Part shown: positions 26,650 through 34,717 of the stretch, piece by piece | How positions within the stretch are numbered: position 1 is the first letter of the stretch | How the letters are laid out: the number at the start of each line of letters is the position of its first letter | Assembly: GCA_017501225.1 (NCBI GenBank) | Contig: JAFVXH010000017.1 | Span: forward strand, 19,456 to 83,455 | DNA: 64,000 nucleotides | Source: Clostridia bacterium | GTDB lineage: Bacteria > Bacillota > Clostridia > Oscillospirales > CAG-272 | Reading direction: 5' to 3' | Position numbers and translations under genes: made by a program | The notes under the pieces: generated by a model | What the model saw: only the letters and a program-made list of their open reading frames with translations | Told to the model about the DNA's origin: nothing | Databases searched by the model: none

Positions 26650-27078
26650 ATGGCAGCAAAGCAGTTGTCCGTGTTTATCGAAAATCGAAAGGGTCGCCTT
26701 GGCGAGGTGCTGGAGGTTTTGAAGAAGAATGGCATCAGCATTCTTTCTCTCAGCCTTGCGGACACCACCGAGTACGGTCTGTTGCGCCTGATCGTCAACG
26801 ATCCCGAGCTTTGCAAAAAGGCCTTGAGCCGGGAGGGCTTTTCCACGATGCTGAGTGAGGTCCTCGTGGTCAGGATCACGCACATCTCGGGAAGCCTTCA
26901 GGAGCTTCTGACGCTTCTGTCCGAGCAAGACATTGGCGTGGAATATATGTACGGGCTTTCGGTAGAGGGAAGTGACGCGTCGGTCGTCATCAAGACCTCC
27001 GATCTTGCACGGTCCGAAGCACTCTTCGCGCAGAACGGCGTTACCTTTTTGTCGGCGCAGGATCTTGCGAGGATGTAG
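26650..27078 (+). CDS. Tandem ACT-domain protein
   Basis: A 142-residue protein made of two ACT domains. The first starts with LSVFIENRKGRLGEVLEVLKKNGI and the second is near residue 72 (VVRITHISGSLQELLTLLSEQDI). ACT domains bind amino acids and change conformation. Stand-alone double ACT proteins often lie beside paaK and iorAB and are thought to sense the amino-acid substrate. An AGGAGGAATCAATC site precedes the start. Confidence 0.88.
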   Translation: MAAKQLSVFIENRKGRLGEVLEVLKKNGISILSLSLADTTEYGLLRLIVNDPELCKKALSREGFSTMLSEVLVVRITHISGSLQELLTLLSEQDIGVEYMYGLSVEGSDASVVIKTSDLARSEALFAQNGVTFLSAQDLARM

Positions 27079-27090
27079 GGGGTAGGATCG

Positions 27091-28287
27091 ATGCAATACA
27101 ATGAAAAAATGTTTGCTCTCGGAAGCCGCCGCTCGGTCATCCGTGAGATCTTTGAATACAGCAAGCGCAGAAGCGCGGAGATCGGTGCTCAGAACGTGTT
27201 TGATTTCAGCCTCGGAAACCCGAGCGTAGAGCCTCCGAAGGAGATCTCGCAGGCGATCTGCGATCTGCTCTCCGAGGGAGATCAGACGCTTCTGCACGGA
27301 TACACCTCCGCGCAGGGAGATGCCAAGGTCAGAGGTGTCATCGCGCAGGAGATCACCAAGCGGCACGGGATCGATATGCCTGCCGACCTGATCTATATGA
27401 CCTGCGGTGCCGCCGCATCTCTGACGATCACCTTACGCGCGATCTGCAACGAGGGGGACGAGTGCGTGGTGTTCGCGCCCTTCTTTACCGAGTATCGGGT
27501 ATTCGTGGAGAACGCGGGCGGTACGCTTGTGATCTCCAAGCCGCAGGACAAGACCTTTCAGGCGGACGTTGCGGATTTTGAGAGCCGTATCACGGAAAGG
27601 ACCAAGGCGATCATTCTCAACTCTCCCAACAATCCCAGCGGTGTGGTATATTCCGAGGAAACGGTCCGTCAGATCTGCCGCGTGCTGAAGGAAAAATCCG
27701 CGCAGTACGGACACCCCATTTACCTGATCGCGGACGAGCCGTATCGGGAATTGGTATACGACGGCATTGACGTGCCCTACCTGATGAACCATTATGAGAA
27801 CACCTTCGTGTGCTACTCCTATTCCAAGTCGCTCTCGCTCCCGGGTGAGCGAATCGGATACATTGCGGTAAGTCCCAAAATGGAGGATGCAAAGTCCCTG
27901 TATCTTGCCATCTGCGGCGCGGGTCGCTCCTTGGGATACGTCTGCGCGCCCAGCCTATTCCAGCAGGTCATTGCCAGAGTACAGGGGGCTAAGGTGGACG
28001 TAAACGTTTATCGAAAAAACCGAGATCTTTTGCTGTCTGCCCTGACTGCGTACGGATATGAGTGTGTCAAGCCCGACGGCGCGTTCTATCTCTTTGTCAA
28101 GGCTCTGGAGGAGGACGCGACCGCATTTTGCGAGCGTGCCAAGCAGCATGAGCTGTTGGTGGTGCCCTGCGACGATTTCGGCGTTACGGGCTACGTTCGC
28201 ATCGCTTACTGCGTCGATTACGGACGCATCGAGCGTGCCTTGCCCGCCTTCTCGGCACTTGCCAAGGAATACGGCAAGCAGAATTGA
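27091..28287 (+). CDS. PLP-dependent class I aminotransferase
   Basis: A fold-type I aminotransferase of 398 residues. DFSLGNPSVEPPKEI, HGYTSAQGDAKVR, the NSPNNPSGVVYS loop, ADEPYRELVYD and the Schiff-base lysine in YSYSKSLSLPGERIGY are clear. It should make the 2-oxo acid for IorAB from an aromatic or branched amino acid. It starts 12 nt after the ACT gene and ends the operon at a strong terminator. Confidence 0.92.
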   Translation: MQYNEKMFALGSRRSVIREIFEYSKRRSAEIGAQNVFDFSLGNPSVEPPKEISQAICDLLSEGDQTLLHGYTSAQGDAKVRGVIAQEITKRHGIDMPADLIYMTCGAAASLTITLRAICNEGDECVVFAPFFTEYRVFVENAGGTLVISKPQDKTFQADVADFESRITERTKAIILNSPNNPSGVVYSEETVRQICRVLKEKSAQYGHPIYLIADEPYRELVYDGIDVPYLMNHYENTFVCYSYSKSLSLPGERIGYIAVSPKMEDAKSLYLAICGAGRSLGYVCAPSLFQQVIARVQGAKVDVNVYRKNRDLLLSALTAYGYECVKPDGAFYLFVKALEEDATAFCERAKQHELLVVPCDDFGVTGYVRIAYCVDYGRIERALPAFSALAKEYGKQN

Positions 28288-28295
28288 ACGTGCAT

Positions 28296-28345
28296 AAAAA
28301 AGAACACGCGCACAGCGAAATGCTGTGCGCGTGTTCTTTTTTTGT
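28296..28345. terminator. Bidirectional terminator between aminotransferase and pilB
   Basis: A ~21-bp near-perfect stem (aaaaaagaacacgcgcacag and its complement) with a 5-base loop has A-runs and T-runs on its two sides, suited to both convergent transcripts. Confidence 0.9.
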
Positions 28346-28358
28346 ATCCACGAGCGGA

Positions 28359-30026
28359 TCAGGACACTACGATGTCCACAAGTCCCTCGTATTCCTCAAG
28401 GCTGGTTTCACCCGAGAGGACGCGCTCCTTGGTGTGACTGAGCACCGTGGTCATATCGCGCTCGACGATCTCGCCGACCTTCTCACTCGTAAAGTCGTCC
28501 GACATCAGAATGTTTCGGATCTCATCGTTCAGAACCATGATCTCAAATACACCGATACGGCCAAGATATCCGGTCTGATTGCAGTAAGGGCATCCGACAG
28601 CGTCGAAGATCTCTGCCTTTTTGTGAATGCCAAGCATCTCCATCTCTGCCTTGGTGGTCATGCGCGCGCTCTTGCATTTGGGGCAGAGCTTACGCACCAG
28701 ACGCTGGGAGATGGCACCCAGGAGGGAGTCGGCAACCAGATATTTCGGAATTCCCATATTGACCAGACGCGTGATAACGCCCGCCGCGTCGTTGGTATGG
28801 ATGGAGGAAAGCACCAGGTGTCCCGTAATTGCGGCTCTCGTTGCGATCTGCGCGGTCTCCTCGTCACGGATCTCACCGATCATAATGACGTTGGGGTCCT
28901 GACGGAGGAAACTTCGCAGGGCTGCGGCAAAGGTCAGTTGCGCCTTGGGGTTGACCTGTACCTGATTGATGCCCTCGATCTCGTTCTCCACGGGATCCTC
29001 GACCGTCATGATGTTGGTATCCTCTTTATTCAGGTGACGCAGGAAGGTATAGAGCGTGGTACTCTTACCGCTTCCCGTAGGACCTGTCAGGAGGATGATG
29101 CCGTGAGGACGGGAGATCATGCTCATGACAAGCTCGGTCTGCTTCTCGGAAAAGCCGAGAGAGGACATGTCTCCCGAATGGAACTGTCGGTTGTAGATAC
29201 GGATTACGATCTTTTCTCCGTGAATGGTCGGAATGGTGGAAACACGGAAATCGTAAGGAATTCCGTTCACCTCCATGCTGATCTTTCCGTCCTGCGGAAC
29301 GCGGCGCTCCGCGATGTTCAGATCCGCCATGATCTTGTAGCGCGCAAGCAGGGCGGGGAACATATGAGGCGCCAACTCCTCGATCTTGTTCAGCTTTCCG
29401 TCGATGCGGAAGCGCAGATAGATCGTTTTATCAAAGGGCTCGACGTGGATATCACTCGCTCCACGGTTGATCGCGTCCCTAAGAATCGAGTCACAAAGCT
29501 TGATGATGGGCGCGTCAATGGGCGTGCTTGTGTTGCTCGCCTCGGTGATATCGGTGTTGGACTTGGAATAGTCGGTCAGCACGATATCCTGCTGGATCTT
29601 GTTGTTGGCATAGTCCAGGATGCGTGCCATCTGCGTGGGAGGGCTGATGATGAACTTCAGCTTCTTTCCGCCATGAGTTAAAAACTCACGGAATTCCTCC
29701 ACGCGGAAGGGATTGCATCCGATGACGGTCAGAACGTCGCCCTGCAAGGAAAACGGAACACCCTGGTATTGGATCAGAAGATCTCTGGGATATTGCTTGA
29801 CGAACTCCAGATTGATCTCGGAGAGCTGACAGAAGCGGTATTCATATCCCAGAAAATCGGCAAGCATCCGATACAGCGGCTCCTCCTCCAGGATCTCGCC
29901 GCGAAACAGCTCCAGGTAGATGGGAGAGCCTGCGGCGTCGGATCTCTCCAGCCACTCAGTGGCGAGCTCCGGGCTCAACGCCTGCTGTTCTACTAAATAA
30001 TTGGTAAAAAGTCGGTTAAAAATCAT
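28359..30026 (-). CDS. pilB: Type IV pilus assembly ATPase PilB (GspE family)
   Basis: The hexameric motor that drives pilin polymerisation at the inner face of the membrane. The 555-residue protein has an N-terminal MshEN-like domain (~1-150), Walker A GPTGSGKST at 315-323, the Asp box TVEDPVE, Walker B IMIGEIRDEE near 381, the His box LSSIHTNDA, and a zinc site made of Cys448, Cys451, Cys479 and Cys482. All core motifs are intact. It is the last gene of the pilus operon, 12 nt after pilC. No PilT retraction ATPase is present in the window. Confidence 0.95.
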   Translation of the reverse strand: MIFNRLFTNYLVEQQALSPELATEWLERSDAAGSPIYLELFRGEILEEEPLYRMLADFLGYEYRFCQLSEINLEFVKQYPRDLLIQYQGVPFSLQGDVLTVIGCNPFRVEEFREFLTHGGKKLKFIISPPTQMARILDYANNKIQQDIVLTDYSKSNTDITEASNTSTPIDAPIIKLCDSILRDAINRGASDIHVEPFDKTIYLRFRIDGKLNKIEELAPHMFPALLARYKIMADLNIAERRVPQDGKISMEVNGIPYDFRVSTIPTIHGEKIVIRIYNRQFHSGDMSSLGFSEKQTELVMSMISRPHGIILLTGPTGSGKSTTLYTFLRHLNKEDTNIMTVEDPVENEIEGINQVQVNPKAQLTFAAALRSFLRQDPNVIMIGEIRDEETAQIATRAAITGHLVLSSIHTNDAAGVITRLVNMGIPKYLVADSLLGAISQRLVRKLCPKCKSARMTTKAEMEMLGIHKKAEIFDAVGCPYCNQTGYLGRIGVFEIMVLNDEIRNILMSDDFTSEKVGEIVERDMTTVLSHTKERVLSGETSLEEYEGLVDIVVS

Positions 30027-30038
30027 GTGACGTTCTCC

Positions 30039-31244
30039 TTAAATGGTGTTCATCAGCGACATCATGGGCAAAAGCACCGAGAGAATAACCACGGCAACGA
30101 TGGCACCGAGGATCAGGATCATCATAGGCTCCAGCGCGGCGATCGCCTTGGCGATGCTGGATTCGACGCACTCGTCGAAGTAGGAGCTTGTGGAGGTAAG
30201 CACCTCCTCGATGTTTCCGCTTTTTTCTCCGACGTCGATCATTTCGGTCAACATGGTGGGGAAGAGCCCGGTCGCTGCCAGGGAGGGCGCGATCCTTCTT
30301 CCGCGCTTGACCTCCTCAATGGTATAGCTGAATTTTTGGCTGAACACGGCGTTTCCGAGCATACGCTTGAGGTTTTCCAGACAGTCCACCATGTTCATTC
30401 CGCTGCCGAGCAGGATGACGAATGCCTTGGAAAAGCGGGAGGTGATGAGGTTTTGCTGCACCTTACCGATCAAGGGCATATGGAACAGCAGAAAATCCTT
30501 GACGTACTCTCCCTTTTTGGTTTTGAAGAACAGGAAGACCGCAAGCAGAAGGACAGCCAGTATGGGAAGGATGATGAAGATATAATCCTGCATGAATTGG
30601 GAAATGTCCATCAGGATCCTCGTGATCTTCGGCACGTCACCGCCCAGCTCGTTGATGGTCGATTCAAACTGCGGCAGGACAAAGAGCGTGACGAACAGAA
30701 GGACCGCAAACACCATGACAAGAAGGAGGACGGGGTAGACCATCGAGGACTTTGCCTTTTTCTTGATCTTTCGGTCGTTCTCGTAGTAATCCGCCATGCT
30801 GGCAAGCACTCTGTCAAGTGATCCGCTGGCCTCACCGATGGCGACCATGCTGATAAAGAAGCGTGGGAAGACCTTGGGATGCTTTGCAAACGCTTCGGAG
30901 AGCAAAACGCCCGACTCAATGTCAAAGTAGACGGCCTGCAGGACGTTTTTGAAGGGCGTGGTGTATTTTTGCTGGCGGAGGCTGTTGATGCTGTCGCCGA
31001 TCGGAATTCCCGCCTTTACCATAACGGAGAATTGGCGCAAAAATCCGATGACCTCGTCCGGCTTGACCTTACTGCTGACTGCAAAAAATTCACTTTTCTT
31101 TTTTTCCTTGATGAGCGTCACCTTCATCGGATAAAACTTATCCTTTTTCAGCTCCGCGCGCAGGCTGACCTCGTCGCCTGCCTGACGCGTCAGGTGCTGC
31201 TTTTCACCAAGCGCATTTAAGACGGTACAACGGTACAGAGGCAT
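30039..31244 (-). CDS. pilC: Type IV pilus platform protein PilC (GspF family)
   Basis: The inner-membrane platform of 401 residues. It has two GspF domains, one at ~65-190 (RQFSVMVKAGIPIGDSINSL and FFISMVAIGEASGSLD) and one at ~270-395 (FSKAFVILLGSGMNMVDCLE and MIDVGEKSGNIEEVL), with membrane segments near 170, 220 and 375. The ATG at 31244 shares its A with the stop of pilD (TAATG), and GGAAGGTGGTG precedes it. Coupled translation with pilD is likely. Confidence 0.93.
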   Translation of the reverse strand: MPLYRCTVLNALGEKQHLTRQAGDEVSLRAELKKDKFYPMKVTLIKEKKKSEFFAVSSKVKPDEVIGFLRQFSVMVKAGIPIGDSINSLRQQKYTTPFKNVLQAVYFDIESGVLLSEAFAKHPKVFPRFFISMVAIGEASGSLDRVLASMADYYENDRKIKKKAKSSMVYPVLLLVMVFAVLLFVTLFVLPQFESTINELGGDVPKITRILMDISQFMQDYIFIILPILAVLLLAVFLFFKTKKGEYVKDFLLFHMPLIGKVQQNLITSRFSKAFVILLGSGMNMVDCLENLKRMLGNAVFSQKFSYTIEEVKRGRRIAPSLAATGLFPTMLTEMIDVGEKSGNIEEVLTSTSSYFDECVESSIAKAIAALEPMMILILGAIVAVVILSVLLPMMSLMNTI

Positions 31245-32044
31245 TAAAGCACCACCTTCCAATAAAAATCAAGTATCGCGTTCCCGTAGATCGCCATCAC
31301 ACCCATGCCGAGCAAAAGGTAGGGACCGAACGCGATTTCGCTTTCCTTGTCTTGCTTTGAGAGCTTTATTTTTGCAAGCTCGATCACGCTGCCCGTCAGT
31401 GTGGCGATCAGGATCGCAAGAAGCAGGGGGAACGCGCCGAGCGCAAGGCCCCCGATGCCGACGAGCCAGATATCCCCCGAGCCGAGGGCGTCGCGCTTGA
31501 GGAGCATTTTGGAAACCAGCGCGACAAGACCGAAAAAGCCAAAGCCGAGCGCGGCACCTCCGACGAAGCTCCAGGGAGATTCTCCAAAAGCGAAAATGCG
31601 CCAGAGCGCTACAAAGAGCGCGATGACGCCGAACAAGATCAGCGTAATATTATAAATATCGTGTGTTTCGAAATCAATGGCTGCCATGACGAGGAACAAA
31701 AAGACCGTCAAAAGCAGGGCGATCAGGATCGGAAGCTCCTCCACGGTGTTTCCGTACATCCAATAAGCGGAGAAGAAGCCAAGACCGCCAAAAATCTCGC
31801 ACAGCAGCGAGAAAACACCGATCTTTGCGTGGCAGTTGCGGCATTTTCCGCCTAAAATCAGCCAGGAAAGGATCGGGATATTATCGTAAGCCTTGATCGG
31901 CGTTCGGCAAGCGGGGCAAAAGGAGTCGGGCTTGACGATCGACTGCCCCTTTGGCACGCGGTAGGCGACCACGCCTGCAAAGCTTGCAAAGACCGCGCCG
32001 AACACGAATGCAAAAATCGAGATCAGAATTTTGGGATCAGGCAT
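31244..32044 (-). CDS. pilD: Prepilin peptidase PilD (A24 family)
   Basis: The membrane aspartic protease (266 residues) that removes the leader of prepilins. The N-terminal zinc module has CPACRTPIKAYDNIPILSW and CRNCHAKIG. The first catalytic Asp is in MAAIDFETHDI and the second in ALGSGDIWLV (GSGD in place of GxGD, which fits the consensus). Some A24 enzymes also N-methylate, and the cysteine module favours the full bifunctional type. It overlaps the preceding small gene by 8 nt. Confidence 0.93.
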   Translation of the reverse strand: MPDPKILISIFAFVFGAVFASFAGVVAYRVPKGQSIVKPDSFCPACRTPIKAYDNIPILSWLILGGKCRNCHAKIGVFSLLCEIFGGLGFFSAYWMYGNTVEELPILIALLLTVFLFLVMAAIDFETHDIYNITLILFGVIALFVALWRIFAFGESPWSFVGGAALGFGFFGLVALVSKMLLKRDALGSGDIWLVGIGGLALGAFPLLLAILIATLTGSVIELAKIKLSKQDKESEIAFGPYLLLGMGVMAIYGNAILDFYWKVVL

Positions 32045-32237
32045 TTTCGTCCACCTCCGCGGTCACGGCAGCTGTAACGGCAGGGCGATAGACCTCGTCC
32101 CGCAGATCCTCCAAGCCGCGCTCAGTCAGCTTTGTGTAGCGGTAAACCACCGAGAAGGTCGACACGATGCTCAGGCTCATCACGAAGGTCAGGATCAGAA
32201 CGATGGCGAGCACGTAGCCCTTTTGAGATTGCTTCAT
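32037..32237 (-). CDS. Small PilX-like pilus-associated membrane protein
   Basis: A 66-residue protein with a single hydrophobic helix at residues ~7-28. Its start KQSQKGYVLAIVLILTFVM resembles the N terminus of PilX-type minor pilins (polar residues, G, then a hydrophobic stretch) but lacks the Glu at +5. It overlaps pilD by 8 nt and the minor pilin by 4 nt, so it is part of the machine. I infer a minor pilin or priming role. Confidence 0.65.
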   Translation of the reverse strand: MKQSQKGYVLAIVLILTFVMSLSIVSTFSVVYRYTKLTERGLEDLRDEVYRPAVTAAVTAEVDENA

Positions 32238-32662
32238 TGGTATCTCCCTCCTCCGTAATTCAGTTGATCAATAATCACACGCTCACTCTCGACGTGGCGG
32301 ACGCTGATGATCAGCTCCGCATGTCCATCGCCGTTGGTGTCGGCATAGGAATAGGACAGGCAGTAGACCTGCTCGGTCGTCGAGGGGTGAAAATTGTAGC
32401 CGTAGTAGATATTGCCCTCGTCTTGTCTGTTTTCGAGGGAGAAATAGTGCTCATCCCAGTCGCGCCCGTACTCGTCACCGAAGAACGCGATGTCGGAGCA
32501 GATCATCTCAAAGCGCAGGTATTCCTCCTGGCGCGCCACGGTCTTTCGCATGACCAGGAGCGAGGAGAACATTGCCACCGAGATGATGGAAAACACGGCG
32601 ATGGCAACCAGCACCTCGACCAGTGTCGTTCCTTTTTTTACGTTTGCGGTGCGTCTGATCAT
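32234..32662 (-). CDS. Minor prepilin (PilV/GspI-like)
   Basis: A 142-residue prepilin with a class III leader: KKG at 9-11, then TTLVEVLVAIAVFSIISVAM. Cleavage after Gly11 leaves Thr at +1 (instead of Phe) and Glu at +5. The rest is a short globular domain with DTNGDGHAELIISV, a calcium-loop-like Asp-rich turn. It overlaps its neighbours by 4 nt on each side. It is probably part of the pilus tip or priming complex. Confidence 0.85.
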   Translation of the reverse strand: MIRRTANVKKGTTLVEVLVAIAVFSIISVAMFSSLLVMRKTVARQEEYLRFEMICSDIAFFGDEYGRDWDEHYFSLENRQDEGNIYYGYNFHPSTTEQVYCLSYSYADTNGDGHAELIISVRHVESERVIIDQLNYGGGRYQ

Positions 32663-33873
32663 ACCGGTCTTGGGAAGAGCTGGGGCACTAGCCCGTGCTG
32701 CTGAGAGAGGGCATCGATCAGAACGTAGGCACCGTCCTGACGGAATCTTGTGGAGATGCGATAGAGGCAGGGTGTGCTTTCAAAGCCCTTTCGCTTACTC
32801 AGGGCGCACTGATAGCGCGTGTTCCGATACTGATTTGCGTCGATGGCGAGATACAGACAGACGCGAGGGCCCTTGATGTCAAGACGGGCGTAGACGCGGT
32901 TATTGACGTGAAAGACTGCCGCCTGCTCGGTGATCTGGCAGCGCATGCCGTCATAGGAGAGCAGCTTTTCGGCAAGCTTTGCGTATCTGCGCTTGAGAGA
33001 ATCGGGAGAAGCGGAATGTCGCTCGGAGAAGGTCGTGCCGTAGATCTCGTCGTTCTCGATCTCCAGATCGATCTCCTCGTCCTCCAGCACCTTTTTGTCC
33101 ACCTTTTCCTCGGGCGTGCCGTCGGGAGCGATCAGCTTCTCCTCGGTATCGGCGAGGCCGAGATCGAGGGTGATCTCCTCGTCGGATTCGACGTGGAAGC
33201 GTTGGATCTTCTTATGCGAGAGCTCAAACTCGTGCTTGGAAATGACCAGCAGGAATTGGCTGACGAGATCGCGCTCGTTCTCAAAGGGGAAATCGTAGAC
33301 GGTGACCAAGGATTTGTTGATGACGAGCAACAGCGTGCAGACCTTTTTGCAGATATAGAAATAAGCATAGGCACCGCCGTAGTTCAGCGATTTTTTCAGG
33401 TGGAAGCCGAGGGGCTCGACCACGCGGATCTTGGTGCCAAGCAGCTTTGCGAGGTTTCCAAAGGCGTCGATGACGTGCTTGGGCATAAAGTAGGTGTTGT
33501 AGATATAGCCCAGGGAGTGGTGGAAGCAGTTGGACGTGATGACGTAGTTGGGATTGACCTTTGCCGCTTTTTTCTCCTTGGAGAACAGAGCATCCGCCGA
33601 AAAGCGTCCCATGGCGGGGAGGGTAAAGATGCTCTTATAGGTTTCCTCACAGCGCAAAAGCAGCGTGATGGGCGGGATTTTTTTATCTCCCACCTCGTAT
33701 TTGATGCGGTCGGCGATTGCCTGAAGGTTTTTGGGGACGCCGTCCTCCATCAGGTAGTCGTCCAGCTCGATCATCAGGTTGCGCGTGGTGGATTTTTTAT
33801 CGGCGGGGATATAGAGCTTCAGATATCCCGATTGGTAGTTGCAAAATTCTAAGATACAGGTGTTTTGACTCAT
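32659..33873 (-). CDS. PilM-like pilus protein with a C-terminal domain shared with the Ig-like membrane protein
   Basis: The 404-residue protein holds the place of pilM in the operon. Residues ~1-230 loosely recall the PilM actin-like fold (ILEFCNYQSGYLKL, KIRVVEPLGFHL, ICKKVCTLLLVINKS), but the ATP motifs are degenerate. Residues 235-280 are acidic linker (EEKLIAPDGTPEEK). Residues 282-392 form a separate domain (SPDSLKRRYAKLAEKLLSY, CLYLAID) that aligns without gaps over 64 residues with residues 747-810 of the protein at 40744. No signal peptide or membrane segment is present, so it is cytoplasmic. The PilM assignment is tentative; the shared domain is clear. Confidence 0.6.
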   Translation of the reverse strand: MSQNTCILEFCNYQSGYLKLYIPADKKSTTRNLMIELDDYLMEDGVPKNLQAIADRIKYEVGDKKIPPITLLLRCEETYKSIFTLPAMGRFSADALFSKEKKAAKVNPNYVITSNCFHHSLGYIYNTYFMPKHVIDAFGNLAKLLGTKIRVVEPLGFHLKKSLNYGGAYAYFYICKKVCTLLLVINKSLVTVYDFPFENERDLVSQFLLVISKHEFELSHKKIQRFHVESDEEITLDLGLADTEEKLIAPDGTPEEKVDKKVLEDEEIDLEIENDEIYGTTFSERHSASPDSLKRRYAKLAEKLLSYDGMRCQITEQAAVFHVNNRVYARLDIKGPRVCLYLAIDANQYRNTRYQCALSKRKGFESTPCLYRISTRFRQDGAYVLIDALSQQHGLVPQLFPRPV

Positions 33874-33888
33874 ATTCAGCCGCCTTTC

Positions 33889-34272
33889 TTACTTCCTTCC
33901 CGCCACAAAGCGGTAGGATTTGTTGGGAAGAACTAAAATACAATATATAAGATTAGAATTCTCGTCGTCCGAGAACTGAATGTCCAAAATTTCGGTGTCC
34001 GACACGATCACGGTATCGTGATGGGAAAGGGTTTTGTCTTCGGGGTTTATTTTATAATCGCTTGATGGGTTGGATGTGTGCTCCTGTTGCAGGATATATC
34101 TTTTGACGGTTTTGATGCGATAACCCTCGGAGCCCTGCCGTATGAGCTCGTCTGTGGAGAAGGTGATAAAGAACAGGGTACTGATGATCATCGAGATCGC
34201 CAGCGTGGCGCAAACCATGGCAACGAGAAGCTCTACGAGTGTAAAGCCGGATTGTTTTGACTTTTTTCGCAT
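33889..34272 (-). CDS. Minor prepilin (PilW/GspJ-like)
   Basis: A 127-residue prepilin with leader MRKKSKQSG and mature start FTLVELLVAMVCATLAISM, with Glu at +5. The ATG at 34272 is preceded by AGGAGGT; an upstream ATG at 34377 lies in repeat DNA and is rejected. The globular part ends with a basic GRK. It is the first gene of the tightly packed run to pilB, 15 nt before the PilM-like gene. Confidence 0.87.
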   Translation of the reverse strand: MRKKSKQSGFTLVELLVAMVCATLAISMIISTLFFITFSTDELIRQGSEGYRIKTVKRYILQQEHTSNPSSDYKINPEDKTLSHHDTVIVSDTEILDIQFSDDENSNLIYCILVLPNKSYRFVAGRK

Positions 34273-34334
34273 CGCGCGCGACCTCCTTTTCGGTTTGGTG
34301 TTGTTGGTATGGAGCGTGGGGTGGCGTACGCCGT

Positions 34335-34415
34335 TTGCGCGAAGCGCAACATCATTTGCCCGCAAGGGCAACATCATTGGGCAAAGCCCACATCATTTGC
34401 CCGCAAGGGAACATC
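34335..34415. repeat. Tandem short-palindrome array (four units)
   Basis: Four ~20-bp units follow each other, each a small palindrome (ttgcgcgaagcgcaa, ttgcccgcaagggcaa, ttgggcaaagccca, ttgcccgcaaggga) joined by the constant linker CATCA. Loop bases and stems vary but complementarity is kept, as in REP/BIME-type elements. It is not CRISPR: there are no unique spacers. Confidence 0.8.
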
Positions 34416-34428
34416 TCTGCCTCTGCCC

Positions 34429-34568
34429 GTGTCATCCTGAGCGGAGCAAATCGCGCGGCGATTGCGGAGCCGAACTTTTTCCACCGAGATCCCGAATGTC
34501 GCTATGCTCCATTCGATCCTCGCAGGCTCGGATTTCGGCTGCGCTCAGGATGACACGGTGGAAAAAGT
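34429..34568. repeat. MITE/REP-like inverted repeat element
   Basis: A perfect 15-bp inverted repeat (gtgtcatcctgagcg at 34429-34443 and its complement at 34542-34556) encloses ~100 bp. A second 13-bp pair (actttttccaccg at 34474 and its complement at 34556) interlocks with it. The TCATCCTGAGCG core is familiar from dispersed repeats in many bacterial genomes. It has no coding capacity. Confidence 0.65.
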
Positions 34569-34643
34569 GCGAGGCTTGCCGAGCAGGATCTCGGGCGAAT
34601 AGAACGCAGGGGAGGGCTGATGTTTTTGCCCCATAAAAACCAC

Positions 34644-34676
34644 AAGCGAGGAAATGACGGCTGTCATCTCCTCGCT
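34644..34676 (-). terminator. Terminator of the major pilin gene
   Basis: On the minus strand a 13-bp stem with one mismatch (gcgaggagatgac / gtcatttcctcgc) is followed by TTGTGGTTTTT. Confidence 0.8.
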
Positions 34677-34717
34677 CTCGGGTTCAAGATGTTTCCATCT
34701 TTATGCTTTGTTATTGA

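Larger units (their letters stand above)
34273..34717. other. Non-coding interval with palindromic repeats
   Basis: These 445 bp between the minor pilin and the major pilin carry no gene I can support. They hold a tandem array of short palindromes (34335-34415), a larger inverted repeat (34429-34568) and the terminator of the upstream pilin (34644-34676). No clear promoter for the pilW-pilB run was found; the run may depend on readthrough or on a non-consensus promoter. Confidence 0.7.

Noticed and set aside
28284..29681. Plus-strand open frame of 465 codons opposite pilB
   Set aside because: It starts in the terminator hairpin and is antisense to an intact PilB ATPase; its composition (His, Asp, Arg, Leu) is that of a shadow frame.
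34335..34415. Possible CRISPR array
   Set aside because: The units are ~20 bp, palindromic and directly adjacent, with a 5-bp constant linker and no unique spacers; no cas genes are nearby.
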